From NCBI GenBank assembly GCA_030829545.1, contig JAURAI010000013.1:1-33619 (forward strand): DNA of 33,619 bases, given 5' to 3'. Positions 16,843-23,783 of the stretch are shown piece after piece. Source of the DNA: Candidatus Poseidonia sp. (GTDB taxonomy: Archaea; Thermoplasmatota; Poseidoniia; Poseidoniales; Poseidoniaceae). Numbering within the stretch: position 1 is the first letter of the stretch; the number at the start of each line of letters is the position of its first letter. Both the position numbers and the translations under genes were made by a program. Below the pieces are notes generated by a model. It worked only from the letters and a program-made list of their open reading frames with translations. It was not told the DNA's origin and searched no databases.

Positions 16843-17757
16843 TTGGAAGAAGAAGACCTTACCCTTTCTGAGATACTTACTGCTCTGACGGATTTCATTA
16901 CCCAAGACGGAGCCATATCTGAAGAACAACGGGCATTCTACAAAGCCTTCCGAGTTCATCTGAACAATCAGGCGGCCCCCTTCTCCATTGGCGACATAGA
17001 AACCCTCCTTCTAAAAACCAAAGAGGAAATTTCAGAGATATCTGAAGAAGAATTTGGCAATATGGGCGAAGCCATTCTGAGTCAATATAACACGAAAAAT
17101 AAGGAGGCCATCAACGAACGCATTCGCCGTTTAGCTGAGGAAGAAGCAGCCAAACGTGCATTGGCGGAAGAAGAACGAAAACGCCTCGAAGAAGAGCGCT
17201 TGGCCGAAGAGGCCCGCCTCGCAGAGGAGGCACGGATAGAGGAAGAGGCCCGCCTCGCAGAAGAAGCCCGGCTAGCAGAAGAAGAGCGCTTGGCCGAAGA
17301 GGCTCGTCTGGCCGAGGAAGCCCGCTTAGCTGAAGAGGCTCGTTTGGCAGAAGAAGCCCGGCTAGCAGAAGAAGCCCGTTCAGCGGAAGAGGCCCGTCTG
17401 GCCGAGGAAGCCCGGCTAGCAGAAGAAGCTCGCCTAGCCGAAGAGGCTCGCTTAGCAGAAGAAGCCCGGCTAGCAGAAGAAGCCCGGCTAGCAGAAGAAG
17501 CTCGTCTGGCCGAGGAAGCCCGCTTAGCAGAAGAGGCGAGGATACAGGCAGAACTTGAGGCAGGGGCAGCCGCCAAGCAGGCCTATTGGGACGCTCATGC
17601 CGACATACCTAATCCAGAAGACAAAATCATCCCTGATCTTCCCGAACAGCAACAAGCACCCCTTGCTCCTGAATCTGGTAACTCGCTTCTATCTGTCAAG
17701 GTCCTCATCGGAGTGGCAGCCGTCCTTTCCCTCTTAGGAGCATTCTTCGTTCTTTAG
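16843..17757 (+). CDS. Tail-anchored protein with long charged hexapeptide-repeat helix (304 aa)
   Basis: Starts at TTG 16843, six bases after a strong GGAGGG; no nearby ATG fits. Residues 1-85 are a small helical domain with a TerB-like flavour (FITQDGAISEEQRAFY). Residues about 90-235 are a continuous Glu/Ala/Arg/Leu helix dominated by the six-residue unit RLAEEA. A short Pro-containing spacer (about 245-280) leads to a C-terminal hydrophobic helix (about 283-303) ending at the stop, so the protein is tail-anchored. Six-residue rather than seven-residue periodicity fits a stable single alpha-helix better than a classical coiled coil. TolA has a loosely similar layout, but no homology is claimed. 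Probably co-transcribed with the TPR gene. Confidence 0.85.
   Translation: MEEEDLTLSEILTALTDFITQDGAISEEQRAFYKAFRVHLNNQAAPFSIGDIETLLLKTKEEISEISEEEFGNMGEAILSQYNTKNKEAINERIRRLAEEEAAKRALAEEERKRLEEERLAEEARLAEEARIEEEARLAEEARLAEEERLAEEARLAEEARLAEEARLAEEARLAEEARSAEEARLAEEARLAEEARLAEEARLAEEARLAEEARLAEEARLAEEARLAEEARIQAELEAGAAAKQAYWDAHADIPNPEDKIIPDLPEQQQAPLAPESGNSLLSVKVLIGVAAVLSLLGAFFVL
17196..17541 (+). repeat. 18-base coding repeat (RLAEEA hexapeptide array)
   Basis: About 18-20 units of an 18-base sequence (cgcttagcagaagaagcc and variants) in tandem. Exact sub-blocks such as cggctagcagaagaagcc recur several times, showing recent duplication. Copy number is likely variable between strains and assemblies. 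Confidence 0.85.
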
Positions 17758-17798
17758 AGTGAATCAAAGCAAGTCATTTTGAGGGGAGAGCCCTTAGC

Positions 17799-18347
17799 GT
17801 GGACATGAACCTGCAACCCGGTGATAAAGCGCCACCATTTGAACTCAATAATGCCAATTCAAAGGTAGGTGAGGCAATAATGACGACTGCAGATGTTGCA
17901 GGAGTGAACGGGACAGTTATCGTTTTTGAGTGCAATCATTGCCCATATGTCATCGCCAATATTGACCGAATGAACGCCATGGCTATAGCCTGCAAGGAGC
18001 GTGGCCTTGGTTTCGCTGGCATCAATTCAAACGACCCCGTCGTCTACGAAAACGATTCCTTCGAGCACATGGTAAAGCGTGCTGAGGGCGGCATGCCCTA
18101 TCCATATTTACACGATGACACACAAGTTGTTGCCGAATCCTACGGGGCGAAACGAACACCAGAGTTCTTTCTTTTTGATGCCGAAGGAAGCCTCGTTTAC
18201 CAGGGTCGAATGGACAACAGCCCTCGCAACCCCAACGACGTAACAACATCAGAACTTGAAGACGCCATCATTGCGATGTTGGCTGGCGAACAACCCGAAA
18301 CCGTTTACACGGATTCAATCGGATGTTCGGTCAAATGGAAGGCTTGA
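17799..18347 (+). CDS. Thioredoxin-fold AhpC/TSA-like protein (182 aa)
   Basis: Belongs to the PRX-like thioredoxin family, probably a cytosolic thiol-disulfide or peroxide-handling protein. Diagnostic features are FECNHCPYV with C45-x-x-C48, GINSNDPVVYENDSFEHM, PYLHDDTQVVAESYGAKRTPEFFLFD with the cis-Pro after Thr, YQGRMDNSPRNPNDV, and the terminal GCSVKW with a third cysteine (C176) seen throughout the family. No signal peptide. The start is GTG 17799, eleven bases after GAGGGGAG; ATG 17805 is possible. The 32-aa zinc-knuckle gene follows ten bases after this stop. Confidence 0.92.
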   Translation: MDMNLQPGDKAPPFELNNANSKVGEAIMTTADVAGVNGTVIVFECNHCPYVIANIDRMNAMAIACKERGLGFAGINSNDPVVYENDSFEHMVKRAEGGMPYPYLHDDTQVVAESYGAKRTPEFFLFDAEGSLVYQGRMDNSPRNPNDVTTSELEDAIIAMLAGEQPETVYTDSIGCSVKWKA

Positions 18348-18357
18348 GGGATTCTTG

Positions 18358-18456
18358 ATGACGGGATGCCGACGTCAGTGTGATTGGGATGATGAAATGG
18401 TCTGCCGCTCCTGCGGCATTGATTATTCTCCACCCAAGCCCTCAGAAGAGGAATAA
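18358..18456 (+). CDS. Zinc-knuckle microprotein (32 aa)
   Basis: A very short gene from ATG 18358 to TAA 18456, with a GAGGG Shine-Dalgarno seven bases upstream. The product has four cysteines in a C-x3-C-x7-C-x2-C arrangement (C4, C8, C16, C19), followed by a Gly-Ile-Asp-Tyr turn and a short PPKPSEEE tail. This looks like a minimal zinc ribbon. It follows the thioredoxin-like gene by ten bases, so the two are probably co-transcribed. The function is unknown; small zinc ribbons often act as adapters in nucleic-acid or protein complexes. The main alternative is a chance reading frame, but the Cys pattern and Shine-Dalgarno argue against that. Confidence 0.65.
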   Translation: MTGCRRQCDWDDEMVCRSCGIDYSPPKPSEEE

Positions 18457-18468
18457 TGCACGGCATTA

Positions 18469-18891
18469 TCAGTATTGCTCGAGCACCAATTCAGTGGTCG
18501 TGCTAGCGATTTCGTTGGGGGCTGCGAGCCACATCTTGTCCAACAATGCACGCAATGCCATGGTGTCGTCAACGTGGACGAGAGCGACCAAGTCTGCTTC
18601 TCCCGATACTTCGTAGACGATTTCGATCCCATCCCACCCTGTGACTTCGGATGCAAATGAACCGATTTCAGAGCCAGGGGCTACTTTGATACGAACAAGA
18701 GCGGTCAAACCAACACCGCCTTCACGGATGGTATAGCCTCGGATGGTACCGTTTTCTTCCATCGTTCTGATGTGTGTACGGACGGTTCGTTCACTGGCTT
18801 CAACTTTGGTGGCCAGATCTACATAGGACATCCTGCCGTTTTTTCGGAGTTGAGCAAGAATCGCTCGGTCAATTTCAGCAATGCGGGGCAT
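18469..18891 (-). CDS. Lrp/AsnC-family transcriptional regulator (140 aa)
   Basis: DNA-binding regulator that usually senses amino acids. An N-terminal winged helix-turn-helix (about 5-55: IDRAILAQLRKNGRMSYVDLA, then ASERTVRTHIRTME) and a C-terminal ligand-binding domain (about 62-135) are visible. I chose ATG 18891 because MPRIAEID fits family starts; the frame is open 17 codons further upstream, but that stretch lies in the promoter region. The divergent intergenic region contains two inverted repeats that could be its operators. The ligand cannot be deduced. Confidence 0.92.
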   Translation of the reverse strand: MPRIAEIDRAILAQLRKNGRMSYVDLATKVEASERTVRTHIRTMEENGTIRGYTIREGGVGLTALVRIKVAPGSEIGSFASEVTGWDGIEIVYEVSGEADLVALVHVDDTMALRALLDKMWLAAPNEIASTTTELVLEQY

Positions 18892-18903
18892 GACTAGGCC
18901 TTG

Positions 18904-18981
18904 CCAAAATCCTATTTGAAACCTTTTATCGGCAATATACACTATCTTTCATTACATTTATGTGAAAAAAAAGGATTTTGG
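18904..18981. promoter_or_regulatory. Separated 10-base inverted repeat (CCAAAATCCT ... AGGATTTTGG)
   Basis: CCAAAATCCT at 18904-18913 and its exact reverse complement at 18972-18981, 58 bases apart. They flank the AT-rich promoter region between the Lrp gene (minus) and the 145-aa gene (plus). Lrp-type regulators often bind paired distant sites and bend DNA, so autoregulatory operators are a reasonable inference. Confidence 0.55.
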
Positions 18982-18983
18982 TG

Positions 18984-18992
18984 GCATAAAAT
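18984..18992 (+). promoter_or_regulatory. TATA-like element for the 145-aa gene
   Basis: CATAAAATA precedes the dyad at 18999-19037. A transcription start about 25-30 bases downstream would fall inside that dyad, which leaves a leader long enough to use the GAGGGG Shine-Dalgarno before ATG 19066. Confidence 0.45.
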
Positions 18993-18998
18993 AGAAAA

Positions 18999-19037
18999 AA
19001 CCTCGCCAATTTCTAAAATGTAGAATTTCGTGAGGTT
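18999..19037. promoter_or_regulatory. 39-base imperfect palindrome (17-base arms, 14 matching)
   Basis: The left arm 18999-19015 (AACCTCGCCAATTTCTA) matches the reverse complement of the right arm 19021-19037 at 14 of 17 positions, with a five-base spacer. It lies just after a TATA-like element and before ATG 19066. An operator for a dimeric or tetrameric regulator is the simplest reading; an RNA hairpin is possible if transcription starts upstream. Confidence 0.6.
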
Positions 19038-19065
19038 CAAAAGGATAGCGCGAGGGGATTCACCG

Positions 19066-19503
19066 ATGCCCCAAGAAGCGACCAGCGCCGTTGCCGGACT
19101 CCAATCCTTTCTAGACGATGTAGCATCAACCCAACGTCCACAACAACAACATGACTGGTTCCAAATCGATGTTGCAGCGATGTTCTCTTCCACACCAATA
19201 ATGGCGCACGAATTGAACAAGGAAACGGGTGCAGCCCTTCTCTTTTTGAACGAATCATTGGTTCTTCTGTGCCCCGAACAGACGATTCTCCACCACTTTC
19301 CAAGGCATTTGATTCATTGCTTCGTTGAAGATTGCAGAACCCAACACCAGGAAGAACAGGACGTAGTCTACAGGATTGAATTGTTCTCAATATCTCCCCT
19401 CGAAGAACAGTTGTGTTGGGTTGTTAAGAGCACGTCCGAACATGACGTCCCCTGTCTTCAAGCACAGGTGGCGCGATGGATGGGCTGGCTCAATCGCTCG
19501 TAA
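19066..19503 (+). CDS. Unknown soluble protein (145 aa)
   Basis: Not recognised. ATG 19066 follows a GAGGGG Shine-Dalgarno by nine bases; an upstream GTG at 19030 falls inside the palindrome and is unlikely. The protein has no signal peptide or membrane segment. It shows alternating strand-like and helical segments, including AALLFLNESLVLLCP and VVYRIELFSIS, compatible with a small alpha/beta domain, and ends in a Trp-rich helix (VARWMGWLNRS). It contains four Cys and several His without a clear metal-site pattern. Divergent from the Lrp gene and 57 bases before enolase, so it may be regulated by the former. Confidence 0.75.
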   Translation: MPQEATSAVAGLQSFLDDVASTQRPQQQHDWFQIDVAAMFSSTPIMAHELNKETGAALLFLNESLVLLCPEQTILHHFPRHLIHCFVEDCRTQHQEEQDVVYRIELFSISPLEEQLCWVVKSTSEHDVPCLQAQVARWMGWLNRS

Positions 19504-19560
19504 GGTCAGTGCCCGCTTTCTTCAAGTCCCTCCTTCCACTGGCCAACATGAGGGAGTATT

Positions 19561-20814
19561 GTGTCTGGACATATTACTGGCTTGGATTCAAGAATGGTTT
19601 TGGACAGCCGTGGTCAACCCACTGTTGAAGTGGATTGTTACGTTGATGGGGCTCTCATGGGCCGCTCCATTGTCCCATCTGGAGCCTCAACAGGCGCCTA
19701 TGAGGCTCTTGAGCTGCGTGATGGGGATGTTCAACGATACCTCGGAAAAGGCGTCCAACAAGCAGTTAATCATGTCAAAGATCATCTCGAAGAAGCACTT
19801 GTTGGCCTACCGGTCGACGAGCAGAGACTCATCGATGAAGTGATGATCGAACTTGATGGTACGCCCAATAAATCCAAGATTGGGGCGAATGCGATGCTCG
19901 GAGCCTCGCTTGCTTGCCTACACGCTGGAGCCGCCATTCACGAATTGCCCCTTTGGAAGTATGTTGGTGGGGTAGCCGGCGGCCTGATGCCGGTACCAAT
20001 GCTGAATATTTTGAACGGAGGTGCCCATGCAGCCTCCAATGTTGACGTGCAGGAATTCATGGTGATGCCCCACGGTTTCGATACCTTTCCAGAAGGTTTG
20101 AGGGCTGGCGTAGAAACCTATCATTCCTTGAAAGCAGAACTGAAGAAAGACGGATTACTTGGTGGAATTGGTGACGAGGGCGGCTTTGCACCGAATCTTC
20201 CAACCAACGAAGAAGGCCTCAAGTACATGGTAAGAGCCATTGAAGGTGCAGGCTATTCAACCGAAGAAATCGGGATCGCACTCGATGTTGCTTCAACTGA
20301 ATTTCATCATGGTGACGGCTACCATATTGAAGGCAGGGTTGTTTCAAGTGAAGAACTTGGTGAAATGTATGCAGGTTGGCTTGATGACTATCCTATCTTG
20401 TCCATCGAGGATGGATTTGGTGAGGATGATTGGGCAGGCTGGGCCGCATTTACTCGGGCTCAGGGTCATCGCGTTCAGAGCGTGGGCGACGACCTCTTTG
20501 TCACCCAGTCCGAACGGCTCTCTCAGGGTATTGAACTGGGGGCTGCCAATGCTATGTTGGTCAAATTGAATCAAGTAGGCACTGTCACAGAAACGCTCGA
20601 AGCCATGGATTTAGCAACGACAAACGGACTCAACAACGTCGTCTCCCATCGCAGTGGTGAATCAGAAGATGTGACCATTGCAGACTTTGCAGTGGGAACC
20701 CGTGCTGGTCAAATCAAAACCGGTGCGCCTGCTCGGTCAGACCGCGTGGCTAAGTACAATCAATTGTTACGAATTGCTGAGGATGTCCATGAATACAAAT
20801 CTCCTTTTGCTTAG
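19561..20814 (+). CDS. eno: Enolase (phosphopyruvate hydratase)
   Basis: Interconverts 2-phosphoglycerate and phosphoenolpyruvate in glycolysis and gluconeogenesis. At 417 residues it matches the family. Signatures in order are PSGASTGAYEALELRD (mobile loop), NGGAHAASNVDVQEFMVMP, GDEGGFAPNL, the metal-ligand segments ALDVAST and SIEDGFGEDDW, VGDDLFVT, the catalytic-Lys segment MLVKLNQVGT, and SHRSGESEDVTIADFAVG. Metal and catalytic residues look intact. The start is GTG 19561, four bases after AGGGAG. The next gene has its own promoter, so enolase probably ends its transcript. Confidence 0.98.
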   Translation: MSGHITGLDSRMVLDSRGQPTVEVDCYVDGALMGRSIVPSGASTGAYEALELRDGDVQRYLGKGVQQAVNHVKDHLEEALVGLPVDEQRLIDEVMIELDGTPNKSKIGANAMLGASLACLHAGAAIHELPLWKYVGGVAGGLMPVPMLNILNGGAHAASNVDVQEFMVMPHGFDTFPEGLRAGVETYHSLKAELKKDGLLGGIGDEGGFAPNLPTNEEGLKYMVRAIEGAGYSTEEIGIALDVASTEFHHGDGYHIEGRVVSSEELGEMYAGWLDDYPILSIEDGFGEDDWAGWAAFTRAQGHRVQSVGDDLFVTQSERLSQGIELGAANAMLVKLNQVGTVTETLEAMDLATTNGLNNVVSHRSGESEDVTIADFAVGTRAGQIKTGAPARSDRVAKYNQLLRIAEDVHEYKSPFA

Positions 20815-20830
20815 GTAAAAAACCGCGCAT

Positions 20831-20836
20831 TATATA
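20831..20836 (+). promoter_or_regulatory. TATA box of the fasciclin/cupredoxin gene
   Basis: TATATA lies about 25 bases before ATG 20859, and no Shine-Dalgarno lies between them. This is a textbook leaderless archaeal promoter; the purine-rich GTAAAAAACC stretch (20816-20824) just upstream is a possible BRE. Confidence 0.7.
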
Positions 20837-20858
20837 CCCCGAAACTTCGCATTTGGTC

Positions 20859-22835
20859 ATGAAGCGAATTAGCTCATTTCTTATTGTAGCCTGCCTCCTG
20901 ATTTCTGTCACACCACTCAATGTGTCAGCAGACGAAACACAAGACATACCAGCCAACGCACAAGCGACAGGCGTTCACGACAGTCTCGTTGCAGCCTTGG
21001 CTCATACCAACCTTGTCGCCGCCCTCCAAGCGGATGGCCCCTTCACTGTCTTCGCCCCGACTGATGCGGCGTTCGCAGCAGCAGGTATTGATTTAGCAGA
21101 CTTTGACACTGACGAGGAGAACAGCACGCTTGCGGACATTCTTCTCTACCACGTCTACAACGGTTCAGTCGCAGCAGCAGACGTCACTGACGGCCTAACC
21201 GTTGAGATGCTCAACGGTGACGATGCCACCTTCGCAGTCACCAACGGTAACGTTGTTGTTGAATCCGCCAACGTTACGACAGCGGATGTCATTGCATCCA
21301 ACGGAATCATCCATGTCATCGATGCGGTCATGATCCCTCCCGTCGATGTTGTTGAACCAACACTCAACATTCCAGAAACAGCTCAATCAACAGGGGTCCA
21401 CGGCTCGCTGGTAGCAGCTCTCGCACAGGCAGGCTTGGTCGAAACCCTCCAGGGCGACGGACCGTTCACAGTCTTCGCTCCGACTGACGAAGCATTCGCA
21501 GCAGCGGGCATTGACTTGTCCACTTTTGACACTCCTGAGGAAAATGCAACTTTGTCTGACATCCTCCTCTATCACGTCTACTCGGGCGCTGTAGCTTCGT
21601 CAGCAGTCACAGACGGCCTTGCAGTCACCATGGTAAACGGAGACAAAGCAACCTTCTCGGTCGCCAATGGCGTCGTGAGTGTGGGTGGAGCTAACGTGAC
21701 CGGTGCGGATGTTGCTACAACCAACGGGATCATCCACGTAATTGACAAGGTCCTCATGCCACCTCCCGGTGACATTTGCTACAACGTCATTACCCATACA
21801 ATCGTGGCCGGGGCATCAAATGTTGAATGCAATTCCTACATGTACGTTGAGAACTATTCGATGATGGGTCAATCCATCACAGGATGCTACAACACCGTTA
21901 CCCAGGCTGTCGCTAACATCAGTCAGGTGCAATGCAACGGCTACATGTGGACCCCAGCAGTCAGTATTGCAATGACCGCAGGAGCAACGACCATCCACAC
22001 ATCCTTGGTCGCAGCCCTAACCGTTGCAGACCTTGTCACGACCCTCAGCGGAACTGACGAGTATACCGTCTTCGCTCCAACCGACGCAGCCTTTGCTGCT
22101 GCTGGTATCGACCTTGACTCCTTCACCACGGATGCAGAAATCGCAGTACTTGCCGACATTCTGCTCTACCACGTTGTGGCAGGAACGACCATGTCAGGCG
22201 ACCTCGCTGACGGCGTCAACACAGTGACTGCAGCGAACGGAGATACTCTTGACATCACCGTGTCCTCCACGGGCGTTACTGTGGGTGCTTCCAATGCGGC
22301 AGTGACCCTCGCAGACGTGCCCGCATCAAACGGTGTCATTCACGTGATCGATGCAGTGCTCACACCTCCAGCAGACCCAGTAGTTGACCCATTCGAGGGC
22401 ATTGACTGCGCAGTAACCATTGGTGTGGGAGCGTCAGGTTATGCCTTTACACCAGACGTCGTCACCATTGCGGTTGGCGAAACTGTCTGTTGGTCCTGGG
22501 AAGATGAAAGCATGCCTCACAACGTGAAGGAAATCACCGGCTACAAGTCAACCAACTTTGTTGAAGGCGGCGTTACCTCCGGAGCAGCAGCTTCGACGGT
22601 TAACTTCCATCACACCTTCACTGAAGACACGACCTTCTTCTATGCCTGTGAACCCCACGTGGCCTTGAACATGTTCGGAGAAGTCGTCGTTGGTGACGGT
22701 GGCGATGATGACGATGCGGCGTCAACAGTTGATTCTGATGACGAGGAGAACACACCAGGATTCATGGTTATCTCAACCCTTATCGCTGTTATCGGTGCCC
22801 TTGCCCTTATGGGACGAACATCCCGTGACGAGTAA
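20859..22835 (+). CDS. Secreted three-fasciclin plus type-1 copper (cupredoxin) protein with PGF-CTERM-like anchor
   Basis: A signal peptide (about 1-24) leads to three FAS1 domains (about 36-160, 177-300, 376-502), each with the DG/TD-x-(F/Y)TVFAPTDxAFAAAGIDL block and a DILLYHV block. Between domains 2 and 3 is a duplicated Cys box (C307/C324 and C343/C359), each beginning CYN-x-VT and ending with x-G/S-YM. Residues about 515-612 are a plastocyanin-like domain with the full type-1 copper set H554, C597, H600 and M605. An Asp-rich linker then leads to NTPGF at 631-635, a hydrophobic helix and a basic end, resembling PGF-CTERM sorting signals handled by archaeosortase. The protein is probably displayed on the cell surface for adhesion and electron transfer. 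The start at ATG 20859 is set by the TATA spacing. Confidence 0.93.
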   Translation: MKRISSFLIVACLLISVTPLNVSADETQDIPANAQATGVHDSLVAALAHTNLVAALQADGPFTVFAPTDAAFAAAGIDLADFDTDEENSTLADILLYHVYNGSVAAADVTDGLTVEMLNGDDATFAVTNGNVVVESANVTTADVIASNGIIHVIDAVMIPPVDVVEPTLNIPETAQSTGVHGSLVAALAQAGLVETLQGDGPFTVFAPTDEAFAAAGIDLSTFDTPEENATLSDILLYHVYSGAVASSAVTDGLAVTMVNGDKATFSVANGVVSVGGANVTGADVATTNGIIHVIDKVLMPPPGDICYNVITHTIVAGASNVECNSYMYVENYSMMGQSITGCYNTVTQAVANISQVQCNGYMWTPAVSIAMTAGATTIHTSLVAALTVADLVTTLSGTDEYTVFAPTDAAFAAAGIDLDSFTTDAEIAVLADILLYHVVAGTTMSGDLADGVNTVTAANGDTLDITVSSTGVTVGASNAAVTLADVPASNGVIHVIDAVLTPPADPVVDPFEGIDCAVTIGVGASGYAFTPDVVTIAVGETVCWSWEDESMPHNVKEITGYKSTNFVEGGVTSGAAASTVNFHHTFTEDTTFFYACEPHVALNMFGEVVVGDGGDDDDAASTVDSDDEENTPGFMVISTLIAVIGALALMGRTSRDE

Positions 22836-22850
22836 GCGTGGTAAAACACA

Positions 22851-23783
22851 ATGTGGAAGCGAATTGCCATAGGCTTTGGTCTTGCCATCGTGTTGGTTGT
22901 TGCCGCATGGTCCGCTCTGGTTCTATCATACGAGAGTGACCTCGGCACTTCCAATACGGTGGTGGTGACGTTTGAGACAGTGGGATCCAATAATTCGGAT
23001 GACACGCTTGCCTCACTTGCCTTCAAAGGCAACGATGCTGAGAACCTATCCTGGGCATCGCTTCAGGTGAGCGTTGATGTCGACGGACAATCGTTCGGTT
23101 GCAGTTTTGGAAGCCAATCAACGGCCTCCCAAAGCCCCATGCTCGTGTCCCCGAAATTAGCTGCCGACGGCCTCACCTTTACGACAGAAATCGATGCCAC
23201 CAGCGAAACATCGTTCACGCATTTTGCCCTGCCCGAACAAGGGCTTGGTAACGAAACAAATTACACGATGAGGTTTTCAAAGACTGACGTATTCTTCAGC
23301 GAAGACGTTCTTTGGACGTACATTCCAGACACCACGATGGATGACGATGTAGAGGTCAATGCAAGCGAACTCAGCGCCGATAGTGAAAACCGACTTGACT
23401 GGTATGATTATGATTTAGCAGTCCATCGAGTGGACCCCAAAACAGGCGTTTACGTCATTGAGCAACACGGAATGCAGTTTAAACTCCAATTTCTAACCTA
23501 TTACAACGCTGACGATGAAAGCCGATACCCCACAATCATGATTGCAGCACTGAACGGTTCAGATTTTCCAGCCCTCAACAACCCAATGTTGGTTTCACCC
23601 TCACCCTGTCTCATCGTAGCGGGTGATGAAGACACACAATTGTGGAACGGTTCTGAAACTATCCTCCTTCGTGAAAACGACCAGAACATATGGGCGGCAG
23701 GTCAAACAATCTCCGTTATTGCTACCTATGAGGGTGTTGAGATACGAATTATTGAAACAGAGCAAGCGACCGTAAGTGGCTGA
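22851..23783 (+). CDS. Membrane-anchored extracellular protein (310 aa), unknown
   Basis: An N-terminal hydrophobic helix (about 5-27) acts as a signal anchor. The exported part has two halves. Residues 30-155 are strand-rich, with single-Cys CSF and the segment DDTLASLAFKGNDAENLSW. Residues about 170-300 read WYDYDLAVHRVDPKTGVYVI and QFKLQFLTYYNADD, which reminds me of HmuY-like heme-binding domains, but that is a weak impression. It starts 15 bases after the copper-protein gene, with no Shine-Dalgarno, and overlaps or touches the start of the propeller gene, so the three form an operon. Numerous Asn-x-Ser/Thr sites fit a surface protein. Confidence 0.8.
   Translation: MWKRIAIGFGLAIVLVVAAWSALVLSYESDLGTSNTVVVTFETVGSNNSDDTLASLAFKGNDAENLSWASLQVSVDVDGQSFGCSFGSQSTASQSPMLVSPKLAADGLTFTTEIDATSETSFTHFALPEQGLGNETNYTMRFSKTDVFFSEDVLWTYIPDTTMDDDVEVNASELSADSENRLDWYDYDLAVHRVDPKTGVYVIEQHGMQFKLQFLTYYNADDESRYPTIMIAALNGSDFPALNNPMLVSPSPCLIVAGDEDTQLWNGSETILLRENDQNIWAAGQTISVIATYEGVEIRIIETEQATVSG

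Noticed and set aside
16102-16959. Antisense frame of 285 codons across the end of the TPR gene
   Set aside because: It crosses the TPR gene stop and the start of the next gene, and its product has no recognisable domain; TPR motifs on the plus strand are clear.
17196-17541. Possible CRISPR-like array because of regular 18-base repeats
   Set aside because: The units are contiguous with no unique spacers and keep one reading frame, so this is a protein-coding repeat.
17082-17576. Antisense Ala/Ser/Arg-rich frame in the hexapeptide repeat
   Set aside because: It is the mirror of the 18-base coding repeat; the plus-strand frame has a start signal, a folded N-terminal part and a membrane anchor.
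18256-18456. 66-codon frame overlapping the end of the thioredoxin-like gene
   Set aside because: Only the last 32 codons carry the Cys pattern and they have their own Shine-Dalgarno; the earlier part is a shadow of the upstream gene.
18892-18942. N-terminal extension of the Lrp regulator to 18942
   Set aside because: It would translate the promoter region; the family normally starts at the Met at 18891.
20960-22370. Three similar DNA blocks suspected of being an insertion or assembly duplication
   Set aside because: They code for three FAS1 domains in frame with diverged codons, as expected from old domain duplication.
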